From Sphingomonas sp. 28-63-12 (lineage in GTDB: Bacteria; Pseudomonadota; Alphaproteobacteria; Sphingomonadales; Sphingomonadaceae), in the NCBI GenBank assembly GCA_002281535.1, contig NCGD01000016.1, positions 150,311 to 214,310 on the forward strand: a DNA stretch of 64,000 nt. Direction: 5' to 3'. This document shows positions 24,376 to 34,648 of this stretch, piece after piece (the stretch's first letter is position 1; the number at the start of each line of letters is the position of its first letter). A model generated the notes under the pieces. The model was not told the DNA's origin, searched no databases, and saw only the letters and a list, made by a program, of their open reading frames with translations. The position numbers and the translations under genes were made by a program.

Positions 24376-26853
24376 ATGGCGACCGTGTCGACCGCCATAC
24401 TCGATCCCGCCCTGCAGGCTGCGCGCTGGATTGCCGATTATTGTCGCGATCACCCCAAGGGTGACGTGATGGACGCTGGTGGCGATGCCTGGGCATCGAT
24501 GCTCGAGGAGCTAGCGGGCGCGGTCGGCGACGATCTGGGCCATGCCCGCGAGCGGGTGCAGCGTCAGGCCGAGGACATTGGCACGGGATTTCGCATCATT
24601 GGCGAAAGCGAAGAGCGGCCCTGGCCGGTATCGCCGGTGCCGCTGTTGATCGACGAGGCCGAATGGGCAGCGATTGCCGCGGGTGTCGAGCAGCGCGCGG
24701 TGCTGATGGAAATGATCCTCGCCGATCTTTATGGCCCCGGCAACCTGACCGCGGGCGGATCGATCCCGGCGGCGTTGGTCAACGGCAGCCCGTTTTTCCT
24801 GCGGCCGCTTGTCGGACTCGAGCCGCCGGGCGGGCACCACCTGCATTTCGTGGCGATGGATCTGGGGCGTGGCCCGGGTGGCGAATGGCGCGTGCTGGCC
24901 GATCATCTGCGTGCCCCGGCCGGGGCCGGCTATGCCCTGGAGAACCGGCTGGCGGTTTCGCGCACGATCGGCGGGTTGCAGACGCGGCTCAATATCCAGC
25001 GTCACGCGCCATTTTTCGCCGATTTCCGCGCCGGGCTGGCGGCGGCGTGCAAGCGCACCGAACCGCGCATCGGGCTGTTGACGCCGGGGCGCTATAATCC
25101 CAGCTATACCGAACAAGCCCATCTGGCGCGCTATCTCGGGCTGTTGCTGGTCGAGGGTGCCGATCTCGCGGTGCTGGAGGACAAGCTCTATATCCGCACG
25201 ATCGCCGGCCTAAAGCGCGTCGATGCTTTGTGGCGGCGGATCGATCCACGGCTGATCGATCCGCTGGCGTTCGATTCGCATTCGACGATCGGCGTCGCCG
25301 GCCTGATCGATGCGATGGCGGCGGGCAATGTCGTCGTCAGCAACGCGCCGGGTTCGGCCGTCCTCGAAAGCCCGGCTTTCGAAGCCTTTATGCCGCGACT
25401 CGCCCGCGAACTGCTTGGCGCACCACTGAAAATCCCCAATATCGCGACTTGGTGGTGTGGGCAGGATGCCGCGCAGGCGCATGTCGCCGCTCATGTCGAT
25501 TCGCTGCTGATCGGTCCCGCCTTTACCGCCGCTCCGCTTGGCCTGCCCGACGGCAAGCCGGTGATGGCCGGCGATCTCTCGCCCGAAGACCGCGCGGCCT
25601 TGCTGGCGGATATGGTGCGCCGCCCGCAGGATTATGTCGGCCAGGAAAATGTCCGCCTGTCGACAATGCCGGTTGTGACCGAAGACCGGCTGGTGGCGCG
25701 TCCCTTCACCCTGCGCGTCTTCGCTGCGCGCTGCGCCAATGGCGGCTGGACGGTGATGCCGGGCGGCTTTGCCCGGATCGGCGAACATCCCGATCCGCGC
25801 GCCTCGATGATCGGGGAGGGCAGCTGGTCGGCCGATGTCGCCGTATTCGGCGACACACCGGTCGCGCCGGTATCGCTGCTGCCCGATGCGGCGGCGGTCA
25901 ATATCCGGCGCAACCCGGGCACCTTGCCGAGCCGGGTTGCGGATAATTTCTACTGGCTCGGCCGCTATCTCGAGCGTGGCGAGGCGTTGCTGAGCGTGAT
26001 CCGGGTGATGCTGGGCAATTCGATCACCGCCGATGCTGGCGCCGCACTGGCGCCCGACACCATTGCGCGCCTCGTCGGGATCATCGTTGAGGATGGCGCG
26101 GCGCCGCGCCCGCCCAGCCTGCGCCGCACCGATCTGATCACGCTCGCGCGCACCGCGATGGAAGAAGGCGAGGGCGGCTGGAACAGCGTGCGCGCGATCA
26201 ACCGCACCGCGCGGGCGATCGGTGCCGGGTCGCGCGACCGGCTGTCGGCCGATATGACTCGCTTGCTCGATGCGCCGGCGCCGGCCGGCGGCGCGCTGCT
26301 CGATCGCGCTGGATCGCTCCAGCGGCGATTTGCGGCGCTTGCCGGATTGTCGACCGAACATATGGGCCGCACCGATGCCTGGCGCTTCCACGATCTCGGC
26401 CGCCGGATCGAGCGTGCTACCGCGGTTGCCCGGGCGGTGCGCGTCTTTGGGTGTGGCGCGGCCACCGCGGACGATCTGTCGACCTTGCTCGACGTGGCGG
26501 ATAGCCAGATCAGCTATCGGCAACGCTATCTGGGCGGGTTGGCGCATGACCCGGTGGTCGATCTGGTCGCACTCGATCCAGGCAATCCCCGCGCGATCGC
26601 CTATCAGGTCGCGGCGATCAGCCAGCATCTGCGCGAACTGCCGGTGCTGGCCGATGATGGCATGGCCGAAGCGCAACAGGTTGAAGCGACGGCGCTGGCG
26701 GCGCTGGTCTCGACAGCCACCGCTGCCACGCTTGATGAGGCGAGACTGCGCGAGATCGAACGCCGATTGTCGCGCCTGTCAGAGGCCATTGCCCGGCGGT
26801 ATTTTCTGCAAGGGGGGGAACCACTGCGCGCGGGCGGCCTTACGCTTGCATGA
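24376..26853 (+). CDS. Circularly permuted type 2 ATP-grasp protein fused to an alpha-E domain
   Basis: The 825-residue product (ATG 24376) joins two domains that are often separate genes. The N-terminal part (about residues 1-470) is a circularly permuted ATP-grasp domain with LLTPGRYNPSYTEQAHLARYLGLLLVEGADL and DNAPGSAVLESPAFEAFMPRLAREL-type blocks. The C-terminal part (about 520-825) is an alpha-E helical domain starting LPSRVADNFYWLGRYLERGE. It is followed 14 bp later by a transglutaminase-like protease. Comparative genomics has linked these families to synthesis and trimming of an unknown small peptide or peptide tag; the product is unproven. The conserved fold is confidently recognised. 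Confidence 0.92.
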   Translation: MATVSTAILDPALQAARWIADYCRDHPKGDVMDAGGDAWASMLEELAGAVGDDLGHARERVQRQAEDIGTGFRIIGESEERPWPVSPVPLLIDEAEWAAIAAGVEQRAVLMEMILADLYGPGNLTAGGSIPAALVNGSPFFLRPLVGLEPPGGHHLHFVAMDLGRGPGGEWRVLADHLRAPAGAGYALENRLAVSRTIGGLQTRLNIQRHAPFFADFRAGLAAACKRTEPRIGLLTPGRYNPSYTEQAHLARYLGLLLVEGADLAVLEDKLYIRTIAGLKRVDALWRRIDPRLIDPLAFDSHSTIGVAGLIDAMAAGNVVVSNAPGSAVLESPAFEAFMPRLARELLGAPLKIPNIATWWCGQDAAQAHVAAHVDSLLIGPAFTAAPLGLPDGKPVMAGDLSPEDRAALLADMVRRPQDYVGQENVRLSTMPVVTEDRLVARPFTLRVFAARCANGGWTVMPGGFARIGEHPDPRASMIGEGSWSADVAVFGDTPVAPVSLLPDAAAVNIRRNPGTLPSRVADNFYWLGRYLERGEALLSVIRVMLGNSITADAGAALAPDTIARLVGIIVEDGAAPRPPSLRRTDLITLARTAMEEGEGGWNSVRAINRTARAIGAGSRDRLSADMTRLLDAPAPAGGALLDRAGSLQRRFAALAGLSTEHMGRTDAWRFHDLGRRIERATAVARAVRVFGCGAATADDLSTLLDVADSQISYRQRYLGGLAHDPVVDLVALDPGNPRAIAYQVAAISQHLRELPVLADDGMAEAQQVEATALAALVSTATAATLDEARLREIERRLSRLSEAIARRYFLQGGEPLRAGGLTLA

Positions 26854-26866
26854 CCGCGACCACGCC

Positions 26867-27745
26867 ATGATCTACGCCATCCGCCACGTCACGCGCTTCG
26901 ATTACGGCGCCCAGGTGCGGTTTGCGCGCTGCAATTTGCGGTTGCGACCGATCTTATGGTCGGGCCAGACGCTTGACGATTATCAGCTGACGATCAGTCC
27001 AACCGGCCGGATCGCCCCGGCCCGGGCAGAGGCCGGGTTGGCCAATGTCGTGCGGCTGACGGTGGAAGAGCCGGTGCGCTTTCTAACAATCGAGAGTGTT
27101 TCGCGCGTAACTGTCGACCGGCTGATTCCGGTGCCCGGCCCCGATGATCCGACCCTGGCCGAGGTCGCCCATGCCGCCAGGCGCAGCCGTGACGGATCGG
27201 CCGCTGGCCCCAGCGCCTATCTTTTTCCGTCGCCGCTGATCCCGCTCGATCCCGATATCGCCGCCTATTGCGCGGCGGATCTAGCGCCCGATCGCCCTGC
27301 GCTTGAGGCGGCGATCGCCCTGGCGCAGCGCATCCAGCGTGATTTCGATTTCGATCCGACCGCGACGCTGGTCGATACGCCGCCGCGTGAGGCGTTCATG
27401 AAGCGTGGCGGGGTTTGCCAGGATTTCGCCCAGATCATGATCACCGGGCTGCGTGCCGCCGGGCTGCCCGCCGCCTATGCCTCGGGCTATATCCGCACCA
27501 TTCCGCCGCCGGGGATGGAGCGGCTGGTCGGCGCCGATGCGACCCATGCCTGGGTATTGCTCTGGTGCGGCGAGCAGATCGGCTGGGTCGGGGTCGATCC
27601 GACCAACGGCATCTGGATGGCGGGCGATCATATCATCATGGCGATAGGCCGCGATTATGCCGAAATCGCGCCGATCGACGGCATCGTGCTCGGCTCTGGC
27701 GCGCAGAAGCTCGAAGTCAGCGTGGACGTTGCGCCGATCGGCTAG
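26867..27745 (+). CDS. Transglutaminase-family protein (bacterial transglutaminase-like N-terminal domain)
   Basis: The 292-residue protein begins MIYAIRHVTRFDYGAQVRFARCNLRLRP, the typical N-terminal beta domain of this family. The core papain-like triad follows: Cys in KRGGVCQDFAQIMITGLRAAGLPAAYASGY, His in ADATHAWVLLW and Asp in VGVDPTNG. The family acts as a peptidase or transglutaminase and is usually beside the ATP-grasp/alpha-E protein, as here. The ATG at 26867 is chosen because the frame upstream overlaps the ATP-grasp gene. A proteasome-like (Anbu) gene often found in such clusters is absent from the immediate neighbourhood. Confidence 0.93.
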   Translation: MIYAIRHVTRFDYGAQVRFARCNLRLRPILWSGQTLDDYQLTISPTGRIAPARAEAGLANVVRLTVEEPVRFLTIESVSRVTVDRLIPVPGPDDPTLAEVAHAARRSRDGSAAGPSAYLFPSPLIPLDPDIAAYCAADLAPDRPALEAAIALAQRIQRDFDFDPTATLVDTPPREAFMKRGGVCQDFAQIMITGLRAAGLPAAYASGYIRTIPPPGMERLVGADATHAWVLLWCGEQIGWVGVDPTNGIWMAGDHIIMAIGRDYAEIAPIDGIVLGSGAQKLEVSVDVAPIG

Positions 27746-27826
27746 CATCATAACGCGCTCATGGGTTTGCGCTTCCAGTGCTGATACCCCAAATAGACGG
27801 CAACTGACCAACCAATCGGGAACCCA

Positions 27827-28774
27827 ATGGCCGATCCGTATCAATTGCTGGGTGTCGCGCGCGGGGCGAGCGAGGCCGAAATCAAAAAGGCCTATCGCAA
27901 GCTTGCCAAGGAGCTCCATCCTGATCGCAACAAGGATAATCCCAAGGCATCCGAGAAATTCTCGCAGGTCACCAATGCCTATGACCTGCTGAGCGACAAG
28001 GACAAGCGCGCCCGTTTCGATCGCGGCGAGATCGATGGCGACGGCAATCCTGCCTCGCCATTCGGCTTCAATCCGGGGCAGGGCGGCGGTGGCGGCGGTT
28101 TCCGCCCCGGGCCCGGCGGGGGTGGCGCCAATTTCGATTTTGGGGGTGGCGATCCGGGCGATATCGGCGATATCTTTGAAGGCCTGTTCGGTGGCAAGCG
28201 TGGTGGCGGTGGGGGCTTTGCCAGCGGTTTTGGCCGCCGGCCCTCCCCGAAGGGCGCCAATATCGCCTATAAGCTGGCCGTGCCCTTTGCCGACGCCGCG
28301 ACGCTGGCGCCGCAGCGGATCACGCTGGGTGATGGCAAGACGATCGATCTGAAATTGCCCGCCGGGGTCGATACCGGCACGCAAATGCGGCTTGCCGGCA
28401 AGGGCCAGCCCGGCCCGGGCGGTGCCGGCGATGCGATCGTGACGATCGAGGTTCAGCCGCACCGGTTCTTCGAGCGCGTTGGCGACGATGTCCGGCTCGA
28501 CCTGCCGGTCAGCCTGGCCGAGGCGGTGCTTGGTGCATCGGTACGCGTGCCGACGGTGGAGGGGGCGGTGATGCTGTCGGTGCCGCGCGGATCGACGTCG
28601 GGCAAGGTGCTCCGGTTGAAGGGGCGGGGCTTTCACAAAAAGGCGGGCGAGCGCGGCGATCAATTGGTGACGTTGCTGGTCGACCTGCCGGTCGATGACG
28701 ATGCCCTGATCGAATTTGCCCAGAACTGGGCAACCAAGGACAAATGGAACCCACGCGGCAAGCTGGACCTCTGA
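27827..28774 (+). CDS. DnaJ/CbpA-like J-domain co-chaperone
   Basis: The 315-residue protein has an N-terminal J domain (about 1-68) with [39 protein letters not shown]. The HPD that stimulates DnaK ATPase is visible. A Gly/Phe-rich linker (about 80-145, with [14 protein letters not shown]) and two substrate-binding C-terminal beta domains follow, ending [19 protein letters not shown]. It lacks the zinc-finger CxxCxGxG repeats, so it is a type II/CbpA-like protein rather than DnaJ itself. It is followed 6 bp later by the BrkB-like gene. Confidence 0.93.
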   Translation: MADPYQLLGVARGASEAEIKKAYRKLAKELHPDRNKDNPKASEKFSQVTNAYDLLSDKDKRARFDRGEIDGDGNPASPFGFNPGQGGGGGGFRPGPGGGGANFDFGGGDPGDIGDIFEGLFGGKRGGGGGFASGFGRRPSPKGANIAYKLAVPFADAATLAPQRITLGDGKTIDLKLPAGVDTGTQMRLAGKGQPGPGGAGDAIVTIEVQPHRFFERVGDDVRLDLPVSLAEAVLGASVRVPTVEGAVMLSVPRGSTSGKVLRLKGRGFHKKAGERGDQLVTLLVDLPVDDDALIEFAQNWATKDKWNPRGKLDL

Positions 28775-28780
28775 CGCCCG

Positions 28781-29740
28781 GTGCAGGACGTATCGCCCGA
28801 ATCCCCTGAGGAACGGCGGCGCCATCCCGGCCGGGCACCGCGGCTAGACCGGCGCTTCGCGTTCATGCGGCCAGGCAGTTATGTCCGCGAAGTGGTGAAA
28901 CGCGTGGTGATCGGGGTGTTCAGCGATGGCTTCATCCATGCCGGCAATCTCGCCTATCTCTCCTTGCTGACCCTGTTTCCGTTCTTCATCGTGGCCGCCG
29001 CGATCGCCCGGCTGTTCGGGCGAACCGATGCCGGCATTCATACCGTCAATGCTTTTCTGCGCACCGTGCCGCCCAGCGTCGGGAGCTTGCTGCAAACCCC
29101 GATCGCCGATGTCCTGACGGCGCGATCCGGGTCCCTGCTATGGTTCGGGGCGATTGTCGGGCTGTGGACCACGGCGAGCTTTGTTGAGACGATCCGAGAC
29201 ATTCTGCGTCGCGCCTATGGCGTTACGTCGGTGCGGCCGTTCTGGCATTATCGGCTCTGGTCGATGGGACTGACGCTGGCATCGCTGGTCCTGGTGCTGA
29301 TCGCGTTCAGCTTTCAGGTCGCCATGGTAGCGGTCGAACAGTTTATTTTGCAGGTGATGCCCTTTGCCACCGGCGCGGCGACAACCGTATCGCTGTCACG
29401 CATTGCGCCGGCGATCGCCCTGTTCGTTGCGCTCTATATGGTCTTTTATTCGCTCACTCCCAGCCAGTATCGCGACCGGGCCTTTCCAAAATGGCCGGGC
29501 GCCGCCTTTACCGCGAGCTGGTGGCTGCTGGTAACGGCGCTGATGCCGAAAATCCTGGCGAATTTGACCAATTACGATCTGACCTATGGCAGTCTTGCCG
29601 GGGTGATGATCGCGCTGATTTTCTTCTTCCTGGTCGGGCTTGGCCTCGTCGTTGGTGCGCAATTAAACGCGGCACTGGCGGAAGGCGATGCGGACGGAGT
29701 AGAGGGACCCGACGAAGCAATAGAGGCGATAGGCGTGTGA
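28781..29740 (+). CDS. YihY/BrkB-family inner-membrane protein
   Basis: The 319-residue protein has about six transmembrane segments in the YihY/BrkB pattern, including GNLAYLSLLTLFPFFIVAAAIARLFG, LWFGAIVGLWTTASFVETIRDILRRAYGV, and FTASWWLLVTALMPKILANLTNYDLTYGSLAGVMIALIFFFLVGLGLVVGAQLNAALAEG. The last block is a family signature. The function is not settled. The chosen start is GTG 28781 (VQDVSPES). Its stop overlaps the GTG start of fabI (GTGA), so the two are probably co-translated. Confidence 0.9.
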   Translation: MQDVSPESPEERRRHPGRAPRLDRRFAFMRPGSYVREVVKRVVIGVFSDGFIHAGNLAYLSLLTLFPFFIVAAAIARLFGRTDAGIHTVNAFLRTVPPSVGSLLQTPIADVLTARSGSLLWFGAIVGLWTTASFVETIRDILRRAYGVTSVRPFWHYRLWSMGLTLASLVLVLIAFSFQVAMVAVEQFILQVMPFATGAATTVSLSRIAPAIALFVALYMVFYSLTPSQYRDRAFPKWPGAAFTASWWLLVTALMPKILANLTNYDLTYGSLAGVMIALIFFFLVGLGLVVGAQLNAALAEGDADGVEGPDEAIEAIGV

Positions 29741-30540
29741 CAGGATTGATGGCGGGAAAGCGCGGGCTGATCATGGGGCTCGCCAATGATCGTTCACTGG
29801 CATGGGGGATTGCGAAAAAGCTGAGCGAGGCGGGCGCCGAGCTCGCCTTCAGCTATCAGGGCGAGGCGATGGAAAAGCGCGTGCGTCCGCTCGCCGAGAG
29901 CCTGGGCGCGCAGAATCTGTTCGATTGCGACGTCAGCGACATGGCCTCGCTCGACGCATTGTTCGCAGGGCTGAAGACGCGCTGGGAGACGATCGACTTC
30001 CTCGTCCACGCGATCGGCTTTTCGGACAAGAACGAGCTGCGCGGCGGCTATGTCGATACCAGTCTCGACAATTTCCTGATGACGATGAACATCAGCGTCT
30101 ATTCCTTCGTCGCTTGCGCCAAGCGCGCGAGCGCGATGATGCCCAATGGCGGCGCGCTGCTGACGCTCAGCTATTATGGCGCCGAAAAGGTGATCCCGCA
30201 TTACAATGTGATGGGCGTGGCGAAGGCGGCACTCGAGACCAGCGTGCAATATCTCGCGGTCGATCTGGGGCGTGATAATATCCGGGTGAACGCGATCTCG
30301 GCCGGGCCGATCAAGACGCTGGCGGCCAGTGGCATTGGCGATTTCCGCCTGATCCTGAAGTGGAACGAATATAATTCCCCGCTGAAGCGCAACGTGACGA
30401 TCGAGGATGTCGGCGGGTCAGCACTCTACCTGCTGAGCGACCTGTCGAGCGGCGTGACGGGCGAAACGCACCATGTCGATGCCGGGTATAACGTCATCGG
30501 CATGAAGGCGGAGGATGCGCCGGATATTACGCTGGGATGA
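29737..30540 (+). CDS. fabI: Enoyl-[acyl-carrier-protein] reductase (NADH) FabI
   Basis: FabI carries out the last reduction of each fatty-acid elongation cycle. The 267-residue reading from GTG 29737 starts MTGLMAGKRGLIMGLANDRSLAWGIAKKLSEAGAELAFSYQ. That N-terminus and the GLANDRSLAWGIA nucleotide-binding block are typical. The active-site Tyr-x6-Lys pair is in SYYGAEKVIPHYNVMGVAKAAL (Y at LSYYG, K at GVAKA), with GPIKTLAASGI and the GVTGETHHVDAGYNV end. An ATG at 29749 gives a shorter N-terminus but the MTGLM version is more usual. It overlaps the BrkB-like gene by 4 bp. Confidence 0.96.
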   Translation: MTGLMAGKRGLIMGLANDRSLAWGIAKKLSEAGAELAFSYQGEAMEKRVRPLAESLGAQNLFDCDVSDMASLDALFAGLKTRWETIDFLVHAIGFSDKNELRGGYVDTSLDNFLMTMNISVYSFVACAKRASAMMPNGGALLTLSYYGAEKVIPHYNVMGVAKAALETSVQYLAVDLGRDNIRVNAISAGPIKTLAASGIGDFRLILKWNEYNSPLKRNVTIEDVGGSALYLLSDLSSGVTGETHHVDAGYNVIGMKAEDAPDITLG

Positions 30541-30604
30541 GATCATAAAGATAAATAACACTTTACGGCACTCCAGAGAATCTTTAAAGGACTTCTAAGC
30601 ACGG

Positions 30605-30617
30605 ATGCACTGTGCAT
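30605..30617. promoter_or_regulatory. Short perfect palindrome upstream of the RAMA-like gene
   Basis: The 13-bp sequence ATGCAC-T-GTGCAT is perfectly palindromic and lies 12 bp before the ATG at 30630, in an AT-richer gap (30541-30629). A self-binding or other regulator might use it as an operator. This is only suggestive. Confidence 0.3.
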
Positions 30618-30629
30618 AGGGGACATGGC

Positions 30630-31043
30630 ATGCCCACGATCGAGATTGATTTTGAATCATTTAAGGCGATCACCCTTCGTCGCGCTGACGAGTCTGTATC
30701 GGAAGGTGACGTTGTCCGGGACCTGCTTGGACTAAACTCCAAGCCGACCGATAAGCTGGAAACTACTGGAGCTGCCACAGAAGCTTCAACGGAGGTCCAA
30801 GACTTTTGGAACAGTGAGGGCGTACAATTTCCCGTTGGAATGGAATTGGAACACGCCTTTAGGGATGGGCGGATCGCTAAAGCAAAGATTGTGCGCAACG
30901 GCGTTATGGTCGACGGCAAAGTTTATGGTGGGCTCTCTCCCGCCGGGGTCGCCACAGCGGGCTATCAGCTAAACGGATGGCGGTTTTGGTTTGTTAGAAA
31001 CAAGCGTGGACGCTGGGTCACCGCTGACTCGCTGCGGGAATAG
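30630..31043 (+). CDS. Small RAMA-like domain protein
   Basis: The 137-residue protein (ATG 30630) has a helical N-terminus (MPTIEIDFESFKAITLRRA) with a proline/Thr-rich linker. The C-terminal domain resembles RAMA (restriction enzyme and adenine methylase associated), with GVMVDGKVYGGLSPAGVATAGYQLNGWRFWFVRNKRGRWVTADSL. The SPAG..TAGY..NGW.FW pattern is the recognisable part, and such domains are found with modification or DNA-binding proteins. It is more AT-rich than neighbouring genes, separates fabI and aroC, and looks like an accessory insertion. I cannot assign a partner or function. Confidence 0.6.
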   Translation: MPTIEIDFESFKAITLRRADESVSEGDVVRDLLGLNSKPTDKLETTGAATEASTEVQDFWNSEGVQFPVGMELEHAFRDGRIAKAKIVRNGVMVDGKVYGGLSPAGVATAGYQLNGWRFWFVRNKRGRWVTADSLRE

Positions 31044-31046
31044 ATT

Positions 31047-32114
31047 ATGAGCCACAACAGCTTCGGCCACCTCTTCCGCTTTACCACCTGGGGCGAGTCG
31101 CACGGGCCTGCCATCGGCGCGGTCGTTGATGGCTGCCCGCCGGGACTGGCGCTGAGCGAGGCCGATATTCAGCCTTTCCTCGACAAGCGCCGTCCGGGCA
31201 CCTCGCGCTTCACCACGCAGCGGCAGGAGCCCGATGTGGTGCGCATCCTCTCCGGCGTGTTCGAGGGGAAGACGACGGGGACACCGATCAGCCTGATGAT
31301 CGACAATGTCGACCAGCGCTCCAAGGATTATTCGGATGTCGCCAAGGCCTATCGCCCCGGCCATGCCGATTATGCGTACGACGCGAAATATGGCTTTCGC
31401 GATTATCGCGGCGGTGGGCGATCCTCGGCGCGCGAAACGGCGATGCGGGTGGCGGCGGGTGCGGTCGCGCGGCTGGTGATCCACGAGGTGACGATCACGG
31501 CCTGGGTCGAGGCGATCGGTGGCGATGCCATCGACCCCGCCAATTTCGATTTGGCGCAGATCGACCAGAACCCGTTCTTCTGCCCCGACGCCGTTGCCGC
31601 GGCACGCTGGGAAAAACTGGTCGATGACGCGCGCAAGGCAGGGTCCTCGCTTGGCGCAGTGATTGCGTGCGAGGCCACCGGCGTGCCCGCCGGTTGGGGC
31701 GCACCGCTTTACGCCAAGCTCGACGCCGATCTGGCAAGCGCCTGCATGAGCATCAACGCGGTCAAGGGCGTCGAGATCGGCGACGGTTTCAGCGCCGGAC
31801 GGTTGCGTGGTGAAGACAATGCCGATGCGATGCGCCCCGGCGCGGACGGTCCGGAATTCCTGACAAATCATGCGGGCGGCATTGCGGGCGGCATTTCCAC
31901 TGGCCAGCCGGTGCTGGTGCGCGTCGCGTTCAAGCCGACCAGCTCGATCCTCACCCCCGTCGAGACAATCGACCGCGAGGGCAACGCTACCGAGATCATG
32001 ACCAAGGGCCGCCACGACCCCTGTGTCGGCATCCGCGGGGCACCAGTGGTTGAGGCAATGGTCGCGCTTGTGCTGGCGGACCACAAGCTGCGCCACCGGG
32101 GACAAATGGGCTGA
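31047..32114 (+). CDS. aroC: Chorismate synthase
   Basis: AroC converts EPSP to chorismate, the common aromatic precursor, with a reduced flavin. The 355-residue protein has [66 protein letters not shown] and [13 protein letters not shown], all family signatures. The start lies 3 bp after the RAMA-like gene stop. Its TGA is directly followed by the TCA (stop on the other strand) of purA, so the two stop codons together form TGATCA. Confidence 0.97.
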   Translation: MSHNSFGHLFRFTTWGESHGPAIGAVVDGCPPGLALSEADIQPFLDKRRPGTSRFTTQRQEPDVVRILSGVFEGKTTGTPISLMIDNVDQRSKDYSDVAKAYRPGHADYAYDAKYGFRDYRGGGRSSARETAMRVAAGAVARLVIHEVTITAWVEAIGGDAIDPANFDLAQIDQNPFFCPDAVAAARWEKLVDDARKAGSSLGAVIACEATGVPAGWGAPLYAKLDADLASACMSINAVKGVEIGDGFSAGRLRGEDNADAMRPGADGPEFLTNHAGGIAGGISTGQPVLVRVAFKPTSSILTPVETIDREGNATEIMTKGRHDPCVGIRGAPVVEAMVALVLADHKLRHRGQMG

Positions 32115-33404
32115 TCAGTCTGCGAACGGATCGCGGACCAGGATCGTGTCGTCGCGTTCGGGACTGGTGGAGACCAGGGCCACCGGGCAGCGGATCAGTT
32201 CTTCGATGCGCTTGATATATTTGATCGCCGCTGCCGGCAGATCGGCCCAGCTGCGCGCACCGGCGGTCGATTCGTGCCAGCCGGGTAGCGTTTCGTAGAT
32301 CGGCTCGACGGCCGCCTGATCGGCATAATGCGCCGGGAAATAATCCAGCTCGGTGCCGTTCAGCCGGTAACCGGTGCAGATCTTCACTTCGTCAAACCCG
32401 TCGAGGACGTCGATCTTGGTCAGCGCAATGCCGGTGATTCCGCCGACCGCCGCCGACTGCCGCACCAGCACCGCATCGAACCAGCCGCAGCGCCGCTTGC
32501 GGCCGGTGACGGTGCCGAATTCATGGCCGCGCTCGCCGAGCCGCTCGCCGGTCGCATCCGCCAGTTCGGTCGGGAAGGGGCCGCTGCCTACCCGCGTCGT
32601 ATAGGCCTTGGCGATGCCGAGCACGAAGCCGACCGCGCTTGGCCCCAGCCCCGATCCGCCCGCGGCCGTGCCCGCGATCGTGTTCGATGAGGTGACGAAG
32701 GGATAGGTGCCATGATCGACATCGAGCAGCACGCCCTGCGCGCCTTCGAACAGGATACGCTTGCCGGCGGACCGCGCCTCGCCCAGCATCCGCCAGACGG
32801 GTTGCGCATAGGGCAGCACGAAGGCGGCAATCCCGCGCAATTGCTCGATCAGCGCGGCCCGATCGATCGGCGGCTCGCCAAAACCGGCGCGCAGCGCATC
32901 ATGATGCGCAGTCAGCCGGTCCATCTGGGGCCCAAGGTCATCGAGATGGGCGAGGTCGCACACCCGGATCGCGCGCCGGCCGACCTTGTCCTCATAGGCC
33001 GGGCCGATTCCGCGTCGCGTCGTGCCGATCTTGCCGTCGCCGCTGGCATCTTCGCGCAGTGCATCAAGATCGCGGTGAAAGGGCAGGATCAGCGCGCAAT
33101 TATCCGCGACCATCAACGTGTCAGGCGTGATCGTAACGCCCTGGCCGCGCAGCTTTTCCACTTCGGCCTTGAGCGCCCAGGGATCGAGCACGACGCCGTT
33201 GCCGATGACGCTGGGCGTGCCGCGGACAATGCCCGAGGGCAGCAGCGAAAGCTTGTAAACCATATTGCCAACGACGAGCGTATGCCCGGCATTGTGCCCG
33301 CCCTGAAAGCGCACGACGACATCGGCGCGCTCGGCAAGCCAGTCGACGATCTTGCCCTTGCCTTCATCGCCCCATTGGGCGCCGATTACTGCTACGTTTG
33401 CCAA
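32115..33404 (-). CDS. purA: Adenylosuccinate synthetase
   Basis: PurA makes adenylosuccinate from IMP, aspartate and GTP, the first step to AMP. The 429-residue length from TTG 33402-33404 ([18 protein letters not shown]) equals the usual family length and begins exactly at the conserved N-terminus. The GTP-binding [30 protein letters not shown] and [11 protein letters not shown] blocks are present. An ATG at 33452 would add 16 unconserved residues. It lies 137 bp downstream of hisZ on the same strand and converges with aroC. Confidence 0.95.
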   Translation of the reverse strand: MANVAVIGAQWGDEGKGKIVDWLAERADVVVRFQGGHNAGHTLVVGNMVYKLSLLPSGIVRGTPSVIGNGVVLDPWALKAEVEKLRGQGVTITPDTLMVADNCALILPFHRDLDALREDASGDGKIGTTRRGIGPAYEDKVGRRAIRVCDLAHLDDLGPQMDRLTAHHDALRAGFGEPPIDRAALIEQLRGIAAFVLPYAQPVWRMLGEARSAGKRILFEGAQGVLLDVDHGTYPFVTSSNTIAGTAAGGSGLGPSAVGFVLGIAKAYTTRVGSGPFPTELADATGERLGERGHEFGTVTGRKRRCGWFDAVLVRQSAAVGGITGIALTKIDVLDGFDEVKICTGYRLNGTELDYFPAHYADQAAVEPIYETLPGWHESTAGARSWADLPAAAIKYIKRIEELIRCPVALVSTSPERDDTILVRDPFAD

Positions 33405-33541
33405 TTCGCCTGCCCGTTCATGATTATGGTCGTGTTCCCGACCGCCGTTCATCCCGAGCGCCGTCGAGTGACATGCCTTATGCGCTGCGCCAAGGTGTAT
33501 CGACTTCGCACGACACGAACGGTGAGGGGATGGGAGTATCC

Positions 33542-34648
33542 CTAGAGTTGCCGCGGCCCGCCTGCCATTAAAATATGCGTACAAAGCTGCGCTGCAGGCG
33601 TGTCGCCATCGTCGAGTGCCGCCACCGTTACCCAGCCCTCGCCGCGCATCCGCGCCGCCAGCGCCGGATCGCTGCCGATCGGCACGAACAACCGCCGTCG
33701 CTGGGTCGGCGCGAAGCCGCCATTGACAATAGCGTCGGCATAGAGCGAAAAGCCGATCGCCGGCTCCTCGCGGCCATCCTCATGCATCACAGTGTAGCTG
33801 CCGCCCCTGCCGATTTCGCCGCGAACGCCGCCGGCAAAGATCGAAAAGCCAATCCAGCTCTGATATTCGAAGCCGTGCCGCTCGGTCGGATCAAGTGTGA
33901 GCGCGACCTTGCCCTTCAGGCTTTCGGCGATCGCCCAGAGACCGTCGAGCCGCGACGTCAGCGCCCCGCCGGCATCAAAGGCGCAGAGCCGGTCATGCGC
34001 CGCCTCGAACGGGCCCGCTGCCTCGATCAGCGGCAGATAGGCCGGGGCGATTGCCGCGACGGCTGCGGCATCCTTGGCATCGAGCCGATCCTTCAAGGCC
34101 GCGATCTTGTCAGACGCGACCGGGAAGGGCCCCGCTGCCAAAATGTCGACCAGATCGGGCAGGGTGAAATCGATCGAAATGTCGGCAACGCCCGCCGCTG
34201 TGAGCGCTTCCACCGCCACGCCGGCGATTTCCCTGGCCGCCGCCACGCTGTCGAGCCCGATCAGCTCGCACCCCATCTGGCGCTGTTCGCGTTCGGGCGC
34301 GAGTTCGGCGGCGCGCAGCTTCACCACCGGCCCGGCATAGCTCAGTCGTACCGGGCGCGGGTGGTGCGCCATGCGCGTTGCGGCGATCCGCCCAACCTGC
34401 GCGGTCATGTCGGGCCGGATCGCCAGCGTGCGCTGCGACACCGGATCGACATAGCGAACCGCATCGATCGTCCGCGATGCCTTTAGCCGCTGGGCGAGCC
34501 CTTCGAAGAACTCGACCAGCGGCGGATCGATCCGCTCATAGCCATGCGCGAACGCGGCTTCCATCACGCGCGCCTCCAGCCGCGCTGCCACATCGGCGAA
34601 CGGCGGCAGGCGATCGTGAAAGCCTTCGGGAAGGAGGGAGAGCGTCAC
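33542..34648 (-). CDS. hisZ: ATP phosphoribosyltransferase regulatory subunit HisZ
   Basis: HisZ is a class II aminoacyl-tRNA synthetase-like subunit needed with short-form HisG for the first step of histidine synthesis. The 368-residue protein shows [77 protein letters not shown], and the motif-3 like region [11 protein letters not shown]. hisG is not in the window. The start is GTG 34646-34648, overlapped by the DUF559 stop. The ribosome binding site seems to come from the inverted repeat just upstream, so its expression could be affected by that cassette. Confidence 0.93.
   Translation of the reverse strand: MTLSLLPEGFHDRLPPFADVAARLEARVMEAAFAHGYERIDPPLVEFFEGLAQRLKASRTIDAVRYVDPVSQRTLAIRPDMTAQVGRIAATRMAHHPRPVRLSYAGPVVKLRAAELAPEREQRQMGCELIGLDSVAAAREIAGVAVEALTAAGVADISIDFTLPDLVDILAAGPFPVASDKIAALKDRLDAKDAAAVAAIAPAYLPLIEAAGPFEAAHDRLCAFDAGGALTSRLDGLWAIAESLKGKVALTLDPTERHGFEYQSWIGFSIFAGGVRGEIGRGGSYTVMHEDGREEPAIGFSLYADAIVNGGFAPTQRRRLFVPIGSDPALAARMRGEGWVTVAALDDGDTPAAQLCTHILMAGGPRQL

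Noticed and set aside
25210-26676. 488-codon minus-strand ORF inside the ATP-grasp/alpha-E gene
   Set aside because: Antisense shadow with no recognisable domains.
27281-28825. 514-codon ORF antisense to the transglutaminase and DnaJ-like genes
   Set aside because: It runs across two well-supported plus-strand genes.
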